Assembly: GCA_946902985.2 (NCBI GenBank)
Contig: OX336391.1
Span: 70,905,947 to 70,969,946 of the forward strand
Length of the DNA stretch: 64,000 bases
Source: Meconema thalassinum
Taxonomy: Eukaryota > Arthropoda > Insecta > Orthoptera > Tettigoniidae
Reading direction: 5' to 3'
A model generated the notes under the pieces. The model had not been told where the DNA came from, did no database searches, and worked only from the letters and a program-made list of their open reading frames with translations. A program made the translations under genes and the position numbers. Numbering within the stretch: position 1 is the first letter of the stretch; the number at the start of each line of letters is the position of its first letter. This document shows, in pieces, positions 20,437 through 30,436 of this stretch.

Positions 20437-21205
20437 TAACTCAAAATCTATCGAACTTACCTTGAGAACTTGACAATATTGACATCCTTTCCGTTAGTAG
20501 TACGTTCTCACATTAGATATGTTGGTCGAAACACATTAACGTGAAATGCAATATTATTATAACATACTTTAATATGCTGTAATTGGATTATACAGTATGA
20601 TTCTGTTACGTTAAGTATTATTTTATTGCACGTATTGATCAAAGGGTATGGTATGGGATGTTATCTTTGCTCACAGAAGATTTTGAAGTGGATGCACTGT
20701 GTCACCATCTGTCCGTCAAGTTATTAGATTCAATATTGGCGTAGCTTTTTAATGTAAATTAATTTAAAAATACTGCCAATTCGATTTCGATCAAACCACT
20801 ATCTAAACACTGTCTACCATAATGACAACAAAATGTAAAATTTTCACTTAAATCGGAACAGTAGTTTTCGAGATTTTGCGAGACTAATGCACGGCAAAGT
20901 CGCGTGTCCAACAGGAAACCAACTGTGCTATCCGTACACAGGTTCCCACCAGTACGAACTGCTAATAATTGAGTATTCTAAGTTCTTTGAACAATTCTGT
21001 CAACGATGCACATATTGGAGGGAAATGAGAACAAATGATTGGCACATGGCACCTTTCTTCTGAAAGAGCTGCAGGACTTACCACTAGAGCCATCTTGTGA
21101 TGCTCTTGGAAGGTCCTTCGAAACCACTGAGGAGTTAGCCCTTTTGATATGTAATGCTACATCGCACATAGCACCATTTTACCAAAAATAAAACGGCTTT
21201 TTTTC
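20437..21205. other. No gene recognised
   Basis: AT-rich sequence inside the TIR-bounded unit. Nothing codes recognisably. Confidence 0.45.
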
Positions 21206-21249
21206 AAAAAATGGCACTTAGCACCTTTCTACTGACAGGTATCCAATTG

Positions 21250-21770
21250 ATAATGTCCCCCCCCCTCCCGCCATAAGATGAAATAAGGTATGAAAATGAT
21301 ATATTATCAAAGTGAAAGCAAAAAGGAAAAAGAGTGATACATGTACAGAAATAATCTGAAATTTCACTACAGTATATGTCGTTTTATAAAAGGGCATAGC
21401 GGGTGGGTTACAGCTAAGGAGAAAGCATCTATTAGGACATCACTTCCATAATTATTATTCATCATTACACAAGGTATTTAGGCTAAGTTAAGTACTCTAC
21501 TTGGTTCATCACTCCTGAAGTGTTACCTCTATTACGTATGTCGTTTTGCCTTGAACATTATTGGTTGAAGGCAGGCTATTATTTTATTTTAGAATATGCA
21601 CTGAAAATTTGATGTAATCAGCGTAACCGCAGCCTTCGTAAAGAGGTTTACGCAGGCCAGCGCGTATCCCATTTTTGAACAGCTGACTGCGGTTGACTGT
21701 AGCGTTGGGGGTCTGCACCACTAGCGCTGGCCAACAGCGGGGCGCACTTGAACTCGGTCAGTGATAACAC
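21250..21770. other. No gene recognised
   Basis: Sequence between the TIR-bounded unit and the Harbinger-like element. A C-run occurs near 21258-21270. No family motif was found. Confidence 0.45.
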
Positions 21771-21773
21771 TAT

Positions 21774-23147
21774 TGCCCGAGTGCACCAACCTCGGTATTC
21801 ATCAGTGTTTACGAAACCGTGGTAAAACTTTTACCGTGGTATTGTCGTAAAAGCAGTGCACCATTACTATCGCTCGGTTTCGTTACCGCGGTTTCTTGAC
21901 GTTTCCTTTTCTCGCTATTATTCCCCTCGGAAGAAATTCGATAATTTCGATAGTCACTTGTCTTCAGTTTATCCAGACGGCAGTGCTCGTTTCGACAGTC
22001 ACTTGTCTCCCATACTGTTTACATTTTGTCTCAACGCGAGTAATCAGCTGTGCAAAACAATGGAAAATAAAATGATGAAACGTCCTAGATCTCCCAATTT
22101 CAGCCTTCATGAACATTTCGGGAACTCGAGTAGTATACGTGTCCCGCTGCCATTGAAATCCGAAAAATTTTCTATAGAAATGGCCAATGTTACTAATATA
22201 TATATTATCGCTAGAGGGTGTTACTGACTTTTTTCCAAGTGCCAACATTATTGTTTCCAGACCAATATTTTCATCCAGACCAAAGGTTTTCGCCTAGACG
22301 CGCTCTCAGCCGATATTCGTGAAATATGGTGCTATTGTGAGTCGAACCTGGCCATCTTGCTACTGTATCTCTTATCATGAGGTTCGAATCGCTCACAGTT
22401 TGCATGTTTAGAGAGAAATGGCCTTTCCTGTTTTTAAATACCTCCCCATTTTCACCTCGGGAAGACTGTATTCTCACATGAGTGCAGTCCAGCGCACCCA
22501 ATACACCTGCGAACCCAGCTATTCTGTGGAAGTCTTCCCTAACCTCTCTTTGTTCCCATTGGGTAAGTGGTAGTTTAATAAACTGTGGCGGTAACGAGGC
22601 AACTACATTAGAAACCTTGTGTATTATGCGGCATGCTGTTGTTCTGTCAACATCACACACGTCACCGATCACTCCCTGAAATGTCCCAGTTGCATAGAAC
22701 CGCGGTGCTATACGAAGACGATTTCTGGGCGATTTCGGATAGTTTCTCCCAGTAGAGAATTTCAGTTGTTCACCTATTATGTCCAAAATATAACTTACTA
22801 CTGCCTCCTTCCGTAATCGAAATATTCTCTGGAATGAAGCATCGCTCAGTTCTTCGAATAAATCTCGCCTCTCTTCTATAAACCTCCCTTCATTCCTTTC
22901 AAATCAATTAAGACACTGGAGATATAATCCGTAGTTGTTAAGCTCCATTTTGGAATCTTTCCCACAGATTACAAATGAAGAAAACTTTACCACGGTTTTC
23001 TTAGATAACCGCTCCCTCACGGGCGGTAAACATTTTACCGCGGTAAAACTCGAAACCGAGCTTGGTGCAACAGAAATACGACTTTACCCCGGTAAACTAG
23101 GAAGTTTACCGCGGTATTCTCTTTACCGAGGTTGGTGCACTCGGGCA
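21774..23147 (-). mobile_element. PIF/Harbinger DNA transposon, decayed
   Basis: Perfect 24-bp terminal inverted repeats (tgcccgagtgcaccaacctc and on to ggta) bound 1374 bp, with a 3-bp duplication tat at 21771-21773 and 23148-23150. PIF/Harbinger elements make 3-bp duplications, usually TWA; tat is a mild departure. Subterminal regions are rich in taccgcggtaaa-type palindromes. The interior holds a HARBI1-like nuclease relic. The companion Myb/MADF protein gene of this superfamily is not seen, so the copy is internally deleted or incomplete. Confidence 0.85.
22271..22948 (-). pseudogene. HARBI1-like transposase (DDE nuclease) relic
   Basis: The open part (22786-22271, 171 residues) reads as the middle of a Harbinger nuclease: RFYATGTFQGVIGD, a helix-turn-helix-like VDRTTACRIIHKVS, LGALDCTHVRI with the first catalytic Asp (residue 100), FSLNMQTVSDSNL with the second Asp (residue 133), and ARWPGSTHNSTIF. 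The third acidic residue lies beyond the stop and is not recognisable. Upstream, the frame extends to an ATG at 22948 through a RRDLFEELSDASFQRIFRL-type segment typical of the family, but it is broken by a TGA near 22905. Full-length relatives have about 350 residues, so both ends are compromised. The DNA after the stop contains a short segment like the nearby satellite. Confidence 0.85.
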
Positions 23148-23150
23148 TAT

Positions 23151-23475
23151 GTATTGTATTCGTCATGATAATGCTATTATTATGATCATGTAGAAATGAG
23201 TGGAAGTGTAGAGGACGTACCCATTTGCGACAACGCTGCCTCAGTTCAATTCCCTCTCATATATTCCGCTCTCGCAATTTAAATAACTCAGCTCTCCACA
23301 GAAAATTGTTTTGTGTTGATATCTTATAATTATGATTTTCAAGATATTACTCCGTCGATAAAGCTTGCCTTTCAACGCCTGTACTTAATTCGTCAATTTC
23401 TCAGTGAATTCATTGAATTTTCTACAAGTGGCTTTTAATGTGCCGGTTGATGAGAGGTCAGGAGACTATTCTACC
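23151..23475. other. No gene recognised
   Basis: Sequence between the Harbinger-like element and a SINE. Nothing was identified. Confidence 0.4.
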
Positions 23476-23835
23476 AACCATCTCGTGTTGTGCGGCTAGC
23501 ATTTTTTGGCAGTTGGTCCAGGTTCAATTTCCAGCTCTGCCAAGAAATTTTAATTTTGGTCAGAGGGATGGAACAAGGCACACTCAGCCTCATGGGGCAA
23601 AACTGAGAAAAGGAGGGTTCGATTCCTATCTTAGCCATCTTGGATGTGGTTTCCACGCTTCTACTCCTGGCAAATGCCGGGATGGTTCCTAAATTAAGGC
23701 CATGGCCACCTCGTTCCCAATCCTCATCTGAATAATAAATGCACACACTAATCCAGCCATCACAATAACACAGGTTATCAGACAAATTCCACATGCCCAA
23801 GTACACAGATCTACATGACCATGATGTCACAAAGC
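23476..23835 (+). mobile_element. tRNA-derived SINE (Gaggcaaaact family)
   Basis: Carries the family's ordered blocks: a B-box-like ggttcaatttcc, gccaagaaatttt, gcacactcagcctcatgggg, cttctactcctggcaaatgc, atcacaataacacaggttat and catgaccatgatgtcacaaa. Other copies are at 27906-28317, 28321-28660 and 53482-54030, and fragments lie in both Polinton arms. The 3' tail here is truncated before the usual aac repeats. Confidence 0.75.
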
Positions 23836-24188
23836 CCCAAAATCAACCGACTGCTGCTTTCTACCATTCCAAAACGAAATCTTTGAGTTGCCATTAGTCT
23901 AATGCCCCTAAAATCCACGACTAGTTCGAATGGTTTTAGGCCTAAGCATTGGATCAACCATCTTCTTGCATCGCAATAGGGATTTGCCAACAGGCTTTCA
24001 ACAGCTTGTCTCATTTCTGCCTTCATATACGTAGGCCTATTGGCAACTCCAGCTATCTGATATGGCATCTAGCGGTAAAAATTAGAAACTTACCAAGTAG
24101 GGTACATTTGTCACGTGGTGACTGATTGTATATGGTTTCTTGTATTCGTAAGCAGATCGAGGTAATTTCTTCGTTGATGGAGTGTAAA

Positions 24189-24330
24189 ATGAGTAAAAGC
24201 AACGTATATTGCTCAGTTTACGGCTGTAAGTCGATGCATAAAAGAGGGCTGCGGATATAAGTTTTCATCACTTTCCAAAAGATGTAAATAGCAATAGCCA
24301 AAAGGTGACGATACCAAATAAATACGGACA
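24189..24330 (+). pseudogene. THAP-like zinc-finger N-terminus, frameshifted
   Basis: From the ATG at 24189 the frame reads a Cys-x4-Cys segment (YCSVYGCKS), a basic stretch and then, after a one-base shift near 24258, FHHFPKD, the spacing and FP motif of a THAP domain start. Without the shift the frame stops at 24258. The second half of the Cys2-Cys-His domain is not seen nearby, so this would be a first exon or a broken relic. THAP domains are common in P-element-like and other insect transposases. Called from two short motifs only. Confidence 0.4.
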
Positions 24331-25299
24331 ACAGGAGCGGGTTGGACCACTCACCACTTCACTCACTGACGACAGGACGGGTTGTTCACTGTTTACGCCG
24401 AGCCAAGCCGTACCAAGACAGCTAGGCCTACACCAGCCGACTACAGCCAACCTTCATCAGTCAGGTATCCTTCCCCCTCCCTAGTTCATTTCCAATTACC
24501 CTACCAATCGCCATCACCTCGCTCTGCAATATCCGAACCATTACACTACGAGTCATATAGGCCTAATTTGACTTCGCAGGGTAAATATCTACTCTGCGAG
24601 AACCTGCTACCAGTCCGATATTCTACACCAAACCCACCAGCTAACCATCTAAATCAAGCAAGTCCTGTGTCCCCCGAGCTTTAATACAAGTTAAACTCAT
24701 CCCTTCGCCCTACCAAGCAGCAAATAATTTCTACAGTCTATGGTACAGTGAGCAAACTCAAATATAGCTTTTAAAGTAACAGCGCCATGACTCGAACTGA
24801 TCAAAAACAGATACCAGCAGACAACCGATGCTTGATAATATGCAATTGACACATAAAATCCAGTGGAACACACAAATTAGATCACGTGTATCGCACAGTT
24901 ATACATATATACAATCAAAAATAATACTGTCATTATTTTAGGGACCACATTTACTGATTATAACCGAATAATAAAAAGTGTTCCATATCAAACGCGTAAT
25001 ATTGAGTATTTTTACCCTACTCATCCAGACCGACCGCAGCGCCCCAAGTGTTAGTTTGAGTTGCCAATACATGCAAGAAATGAGTACGGTACTTATCAAA
25101 AATAAAGAAATAATAAGCTAATATGTACCCTACTATTATATTTCTCTCCTACTCCTACTCTGAACACTCATCTTAAAACAGAATGGTCCGCAAAGGTTTA
25201 TTCATAAATTATTTTCAAAATAGCTTCCGCATGTACAACACGAATCGGATTTCAGGACTTGAAACGACTATGAATTACGAGGTGCTTTTCAAAGAACGA
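24331..25299. other. No gene recognised
   Basis: An open frame at 24382-24684 (+) is proline- and serine-rich and without family motifs. The rest is AT-rich with nothing identified. Confidence 0.45.
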
Positions 25300-25871
25300 T
25301 TATTAGAAAAAAATTCTCCATAAGTACCACATAATATGACCCATAGGCCGCTATCGATTAACATGTGTTTTTTTCAAACTTCCTTCTCTAGTAGAGTTCC
25401 CTCCGATGTGGCTTTAGACCTGTATGGATAAACATGTCTGTCGACAGATAACGTCTTTTTAGTTAAGTTTGCTCCACATGTACCACATTATATGGCCCCG
25501 AGGCCACTATGGATTAATATGTGTCTTTTCAAACTGCATTTTCGAGGAAAGTTTGCTTCGTATGTAACACATGAAACCTCTATCTAGTAACATATAATTC
25601 TTCAAGCTACCTTTCTCAGTAAAGTTTCTACCACATGTGTGTTGCTTTAGACATTATTGGTTATCAAGTGTTTTTTCAGATGACTTTTCTGAGTAAAGGT
25701 AGCTCCATATGTACCAAAGGAATATGGCTTAAGACCACAAGTGAGTTGTCAGACTCCCCTTATTAGTAAAGTTTGCTGAGCATGCTCCACAGGAGTGAGG
25801 CTTCAGACCACTAAGGACACACATGTGTTTATTCAAATGGCCTTTTAGAGCAAAGTTTGCTCCGCATGTAC
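25300..25871 (-). pseudogene. Decayed C2H2 zinc fingers, continuation of the neighbouring array
   Basis: On the minus strand, after the stop at 25872, the 84-bp finger pattern continues in a shifted frame. First comes a finger with its first Cys replaced (SLGTCGANFALKGHLNKH), then one that still reads SCGACSANFTNKGSLTTH, then at least five more with progressive indels and stops, to about 25300. The array was therefore once longer by six or seven fingers, and a frameshift right after finger 13 fixed the present C-terminus. Confidence 0.8.
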
Positions 25872-27161
25872 CTAAGGAGTGAGGCTTCTACCACTATGGA
25901 TTAATATGTGTCTTTTCAAATTGCTTTTGTCAGTAAACTTTGCTCCGCATGTTCTACAGGAGTGTGGCATCAGACCAGTATGGATTAAAATGTGTTTTTT
26001 TAGATTACTTTTTATATTAAACTTAGCTCCACATGTACCACAAGAATATGGCTTCAGTCCACCATGGATTAACAAGTGTGTTTTCAAATTGCTTTTCTGA
26101 GTAAAGTTTACTCCGCATGTACCACAGGAGTATGGCTTCAGACCACCATGGATTAACAAGTGAGTTTTCAAACTACTCTTTTGAGTAAAGTTTGCTCCGC
26201 ATGTTCCACAGGAGTATGGCTGCGGACCGCTATGAATTAACAAGTGTGTTTTCAAACTGCCCTTATGTTTAAAGTTTGCTCCGCATATTTCACAGGAGTG
26301 TGGCATCAGACCACCATGGACTAACAAGTGGGTTTTCAAACCACTCTTGTAAGTAAAGTTAGCTCCGCATGCTCCACAGGAGTATGGCTTCAAACCACCA
26401 TGGATTAACAAGTGTGTTTTCAAACTGCCCTTACGAGTAAAGTTTGCTCCGCATGTTCCACAGGAGTGTGGCTTCATACCACCATGGATTAGCATGTGTT
26501 TATTCAAATTACTTTTCTCAGTAAACTTTGCTCCGCATGTTCCACAGGAGTGTGGCATCAGACCAGTATGGATTAAAATGTGTTCTTTTAGATTACTTCT
26601 TATATTAAACTTAGCTCCGCATGTACCACAAGAATATGGCTTCAGTCCACCATGGATTAACAAGTGCGCTTTCAAATTGCTTTTCCGAGTAAAGTTTACT
26701 CCGCATGTACCACAGGAGTATGGCTTCAGACCACCATGGATTAACAAGTGAGTTTTCAAACTGCTGTTTAGAGTAAAGTTTGCTCCGCATGTTCCACAGG
26801 AGTATGGCTTCGAACCACTATGTATTAACAAGTGTGTTTTCAAACTGCCCTTCTGTGTAAAGTTTGCTCCGCATATTCCACAGGAGTGTGGCTTCAGACC
26901 ACCATGGACTAACAAACCACAATGGAACAACATGTGTTCCTCTAAATCACCTTTTCTTTTAAAGTGTGCTAAGCACTTTTTGCATATGTTTGGCATCTTT
27001 CCACTATAAGTTGGCAGTCGTCTCTTCTTGTTACTATGTTGATTGAGGGTGGCTCGAAATTTAGCTCTTGCTAGGGTGTTCACCGATCTGTGGAGAATTT
27101 CTAGTGCTAGTACTAAGTCAATAGCAACTATCTTCCGTGAAGAACTAACGCCCATTTTCAT
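25872..27161 (-). CDS. C2H2 zinc-finger protein, 13 tandem fingers
   Basis: A 429-residue open frame with a 50-residue lead, one atypical finger (NICKKCLAHFKRKGDLEEH) and 12 regular fingers of the form SCGTCGANFTxKSxLKTHLL. Linkers are IHGGLKPY or IHTGLMPH instead of the usual TGEKPY. Such arrays bind DNA in the nucleus; the target cannot be read reliably. Fingers 2-6 match fingers 9-13 in order, so a seven-finger block (588 bp) was duplicated. The C-terminus (HSGRSLTP) results from a frameshift, with decayed fingers continuing downstream. The apparent start and first 10-12 codons coincide with the 3' end of a repeat (27123-27645), so the true start may be elsewhere, or the gene may be 5'-truncated or a transposon-fused product. 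The finger region is well preserved. Confidence 0.7.
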   Translation of the reverse strand: MKMGVSSSRKIVAIDLVLALEILHRSVNTLARAKFRATLNQHSNKKRRLPTYSGKMPNICKKCLAHFKRKGDLEEHMLFHCGLLVHGGLKPHSCGICGANFTQKGSLKTHLLIHSGSKPYSCGTCGANFTLNSSLKTHLLIHGGLKPYSCGTCGVNFTRKSNLKAHLLIHGGLKPYSCGTCGAKFNIRSNLKEHILIHTGLMPHSCGTCGAKFTEKSNLNKHMLIHGGMKPHSCGTCGANFTRKGSLKTHLLIHGGLKPYSCGACGANFTYKSGLKTHLLVHGGLMPHSCEICGANFKHKGSLKTHLLIHSGPQPYSCGTCGANFTQKSSLKTHLLIHGGLKPYSCGTCGVNFTQKSNLKTHLLIHGGLKPYSCGTCGAKFNIKSNLKKHILIHTGLMPHSCRTCGAKFTDKSNLKRHILIHSGRSLTP

Positions 27162-27645
27162 ATATCCTACTTATGTTAATTGCCACTATCAACATACAAA
27201 ATTACAGTTTGATTGCTGTAATAGATTCGTTGATATTGAGAACCGACTGAAAATTGTGGAAGGTCGCCATGTTGGATTTTTATATGTGTAGGTCTTAAGA
27301 GTTATGTACTGTTACATGAAGAAGTAAAAACGAGATTTTAAAATTTTGCACAGCTGCCATGTTGTGGTTATGGAAAAAATTGAAAGAAATTAGATGCCAG
27401 TGGATTAACATTTGTATACGGATTTACTGAACCAAGTTTCACTGCACTCGGATGGTTAAATTGCGAGAAACGTCCATGTGAATATTTATACTTGAACGTC
27501 CTATAGGTGAACTTATGTTCGTAGACCCTATGAACATAAAAATTCAGTTTGATTGCTGTAATAGATTCGTAGATACTGAGAACCGTCTAAATATTTCGCA
27601 TGGTCGCCATGTTGGATTGTTATATATATATAGGCCATAAAGTAA
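27123..27645 (-). mobile_element. NR147-family repeat, 3' part
   Basis: On the minus strand this matches the 3' part of the repeat at 50993-52517: aatccaacatggcgacc, caatatcaacgaatctatta, gtggcaattaacataagtag, then atatatgaaaat and the terminal hairpin core agttcttcacgga. The terminus lies at about 27123, inside the zinc-finger frame. The other end abuts a Polinton-family terminus at 27646. Confidence 0.8.
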
Positions 27646-27905
27646 AGTAGGTAATATAGGCTGAAGCTGGTGCAAGGGTAAATGTGCAAGATTGCCGCCG
27701 CGCATAACCAGCCCTCTGTTATTCTTACGGGGGACAGTCATAGCTGGCACAGGGGCCAATGGGCAAGATGGCCGCCACACCCTGAAACCGTGGATGACGT
27801 CACAGGGACAGGTTGGCTGTGTAACTGTGCTAAATGGAATATCTATTATTATTATTATTAGTAGTAGGTTTTTATTGATTGATCATGTACAATCAAGAAT
27901 AGCCT
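27646..27905 (+). mobile_element. Detached terminus of a Polinton-family element
   Basis: Begins AGTAGG and follows the first about 260 bases of the large element at 867, with about 20% differences: ggctgaagctgg, ttattcttacgggggacagt, caagatggccgccacac, gatgacgtcacaggga, a (TAT)n run and gattgatcatgtacaatcaa. It leads directly into a SINE, as does the end of the large element. It shows that AGTAGG is a real family terminus. Confidence 0.8.
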
Positions 27906-28317
27906 TAATATTGTCCACCTCTTGGGGTAGTGGCTAGCATTGTTAGCTGTTACCGCATAGGTTTGGATTTGATGCAATGCTCTACCAAGAAATTCTATTT
28001 CTGGTCTCAGGACTGGAACGGGGTACACTCAGCCTTGTGAGGCAAAAACTGAGAGGAGCTGGGGTTGATTCCTACCTCAGCCATTCTGGAAGTAGTTATT
28101 GTGGTTCTCCACTTTTACTCCAGGCAAATGCAGGAATATATCATAACTGAAGGCCACACCCACCTCCTTTCCAATCCTCGTCGGAATTATAAAAACACAC
28201 AGTAATATAGCCATCACAATCATACAGGTTATCAGACAAATTAAACACACACCTAAGTACAAGGGGATAAATGATCACGATGTCAAAGTCGCCCAAATGA
28301 AACAACAACAACAACAA
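27906..28317 (+). mobile_element. tRNA-derived SINE, full-length type
   Basis: Head with an A-box-like ggggtagtggctagcattg and a degenerate B box, then ccaagaaattctatttctg, ggtacactcagccttgtgag, ccattctggaagtagtta, atcacaatcatacaggttat and gatcacgatgtcaaagtc, ending in (aac)n at about 28300-28317. It is joined directly to the detached Polinton terminus and to a second SINE. Confidence 0.8.
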
Positions 28318-28320
28318 TTG

Positions 28321-28660
28321 TAATATTCATGTCCACCTCGAGGTGTAGCGGCTAATAATTTTGGCTGTCATAATTGAGGTACACATTCGATTCCAGGCTC
28401 TGCTAAGAAGTTTAATTTTTGGTCTCAGGACTGGAACGGGGTACACTCCGCCTCGTGAGGCAAACACTGAGAAAAGCTGGGTTTGATTCCAACCTCAGCC
28501 ATCCTGGAAGTAGTTTTTGTGGATTCCCACTTCTACACCAGGCAAATGCTGGGATATATCTTAACTGAAAGCCTTGGCCGCCTCCGTCCAATCCTCATCT
28601 GAATTAAAAGTACTCACAATCTTACAACCATCACAATAACACAGGTTATCAAGGTGTTTT
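28321..28660 (+). mobile_element. tRNA-derived SINE, second tandem copy
   Basis: Starts right after the (aac)n tail of the previous SINE with taatattcatgtccacctcg, an A-box-like ggtgtagcggctaa and a B box ttcgattcc. It ends in caataacacaggttatc. The usual tail is replaced by about 50 unrelated bases and then a LINE-B tail. Confidence 0.78.
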
Positions 28661-28709
28661 AGCATATTCTAACAAACAAAACATAGGTTGGTATGACATA
28701 TACAGTCAC

Positions 28710-28935
28710 ACACTCACACGCACATACTATGACACCCATGACTAGCAAGCTTGTTTATGGAAGGAAAGGTCGAGGACAAAAATTGTAGGGGTAGACCAAG
28801 GTTAGAATATATTAAAGAGATTGCATCTGATGTAAGTTATGGTAGCTGTGTAGAGATGAAACAATTAGCTAAGGACAGGGTGGCATGGAGAACTGCATCA
28901 AATCAGTCAAGGACTGAAGATTCAAAAAACAATAT
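28710..28935 (+). pseudogene. LINE-B 3' fragment
   Basis: Corresponds to the last 65 or so codons and tail of the LINE-B reverse transcriptase ORF: MEGKVEDKNCRGRPRLEYIK, then YGSCVEMKQLAKDRVAWRTA and NQSR, with an aagattcaaaaaacaat tail. 5'-truncated, as most LINE insertions are. It follows a SINE, the same order as at 53482-54372. Confidence 0.85.
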
Positions 28936-28980
28936 AAAATTGGTATCACTTACATCAGTTGATATTCCACTTAGGTAATA

Positions 28981-29220
28981 CTTTTTTTTTCATAAAACCA
29001 ACAATATCTGAGACCTAGGATGTGCTTCTTGACCACTATATTGTTACGGCACATACAACTATAGGTAACAAACGGTAATGACCTATACTGTACATACACA
29101 CAAATATATGGTTTCTCTAAATTAGCTAACATTTATTTACATTTATCAAAATCTTGTTAAATGTTTTCGAATTTCTAACCACACGCTACTCTTGAAAGAT
29201 ATGTCTCTATTTATCACATA
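28981..29220. other. No gene recognised
   Basis: AT-rich sequence between the LINE-B tail and a Helitron terminus. Confidence 0.4.
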
Positions 29221-30436
29221 CTAGCAGAGGTACCGTTCTTCGAACGGTGTTCGGTGTTAACACCAGACATTATCAATTGAGCTACTGGTGCAATGGTTAG
29301 CGGTTTGTCAGTCCTTAATACATTTATCAGAACGAAGTTAGTTTTCTGGGAATATCACGCACACTGTTAATTTAAGGGCCTTACAATGTGGTTTTCGGAG
29401 ACCCTTTATAGACTCCCGAATTTTGTGTCTCACATTGAGAAGCGCAACATATGCTTTGGTCGTCCTTCTGGAATAATTTTTATATTTCGCCTATTTTAGC
29501 ATGTATTTTGAGAAGTATTTCCCTATATCCACCCTTCTACAGTATGAAAAGTACGGTAAAGAGTTTTATAAATGATTGGTGTATTGACTCTCATGGTTAC
29601 CATACCTAATTTTATGATGCACCAAGCATGCGAACACGACTTATAGGCGTACATAAAGATACACAGAAACACAGACAGACAATCCTATTGTCTACAACGT
29701 ATCACTTAGATATCCAAATATGGGTATATCTACCACACAGTATCAAACAAAATCATCCTTACGATGAACCCGCATGTCGACAAAAGAAAAAAAAGATTAG
29801 TTAAAATGTGCTCTCAAACTAAATTCACCTAACGTGCATTTCCTAACGAGAAATAGAATTGAAAGCCTTGTAGACGAAACGCAATACACGTCACATAAAA
29901 ACTGACCCTCTACGTTGTGTTAGGTTCCATACACAGGACGACCTCTTTCATAAATTATAAAGGCTTGTGGTGCATGAAAATTCAGGTTCTTTAGCCTCAA
30001 ATGGCACCAATTCCTAAAAGCCGCAAGAAATGCTGATTCAATTCAGAATTTTTTGAAAATAATGTTGCTGTTTGGAGATATTAATAAACCTTCTGTACTA
30101 TATGTCGCACATGACCCCCTTAATTGCATTCGTGAATTATACAGTCTACGTTGGTTACGTGATAACCATAGCCATTTGCAAACTTTCATAGAAATGTAAT
30201 AAATGGAGTGACATTGCTTCTTACAGAAATAGATGGAAAGTTGGATAATGTTGTCATGCTTACCGATTCGCATTCCTTCATTAGTTTGTTAAATTAAATT
30301 AAATTAGTTTTCTGGGAATATTTTAGAAACTGTTGGTTTTAAAGCCTTATAATGTAGTTTTCGAGGACCCTTTAGGGCCCCCGAGATTTGTTTCTGGCAC
30401 CGAGGCGATTTGTCTCGTCGTTGTACGCCATAATAT
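29221..30436 (-). mobile_element. Helitron-like element, minus-strand 3' end at 29221
   Basis: Read on the minus strand, the end is ACCGTTCgaaGAACGGT (hairpin), acctctg, CTAG, followed by T: the classical Helitron 3' signature (hairpin about 10 bases before CTRR, insertion next to T). The interior to about 29640 matches 60764-61170. Two copies of a module (ttagttttctgggaatat, gggccttacaatgtggtttt) lie at about 29335 and 30303. No helicase or Rep coding is seen here, so it is non-autonomous or truncated. The right limit is set by a LINE and is approximate. Confidence 0.7.

Larger units (their letters stand above)
19260..21249. mobile_element. TIR-bounded unit (about 2 kb) holding a helicase relic
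   Basis: About 44 bp at 19260-19303 (caattggatacctatcagta and on to aagtgccatttttt) is repeated inverted at 21206-21249 with few mismatches. The ends enclose a Helitron-type helicase fragment and a 38-bp tandem repeat. A second, weaker copy of the right-end word (ggcacatggcacctttcttc) lies near 21039-21060. I see no clear target duplication. It may be a MITE-like unit into which, or around which, a Helitron piece was placed. Confidence 0.55.
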
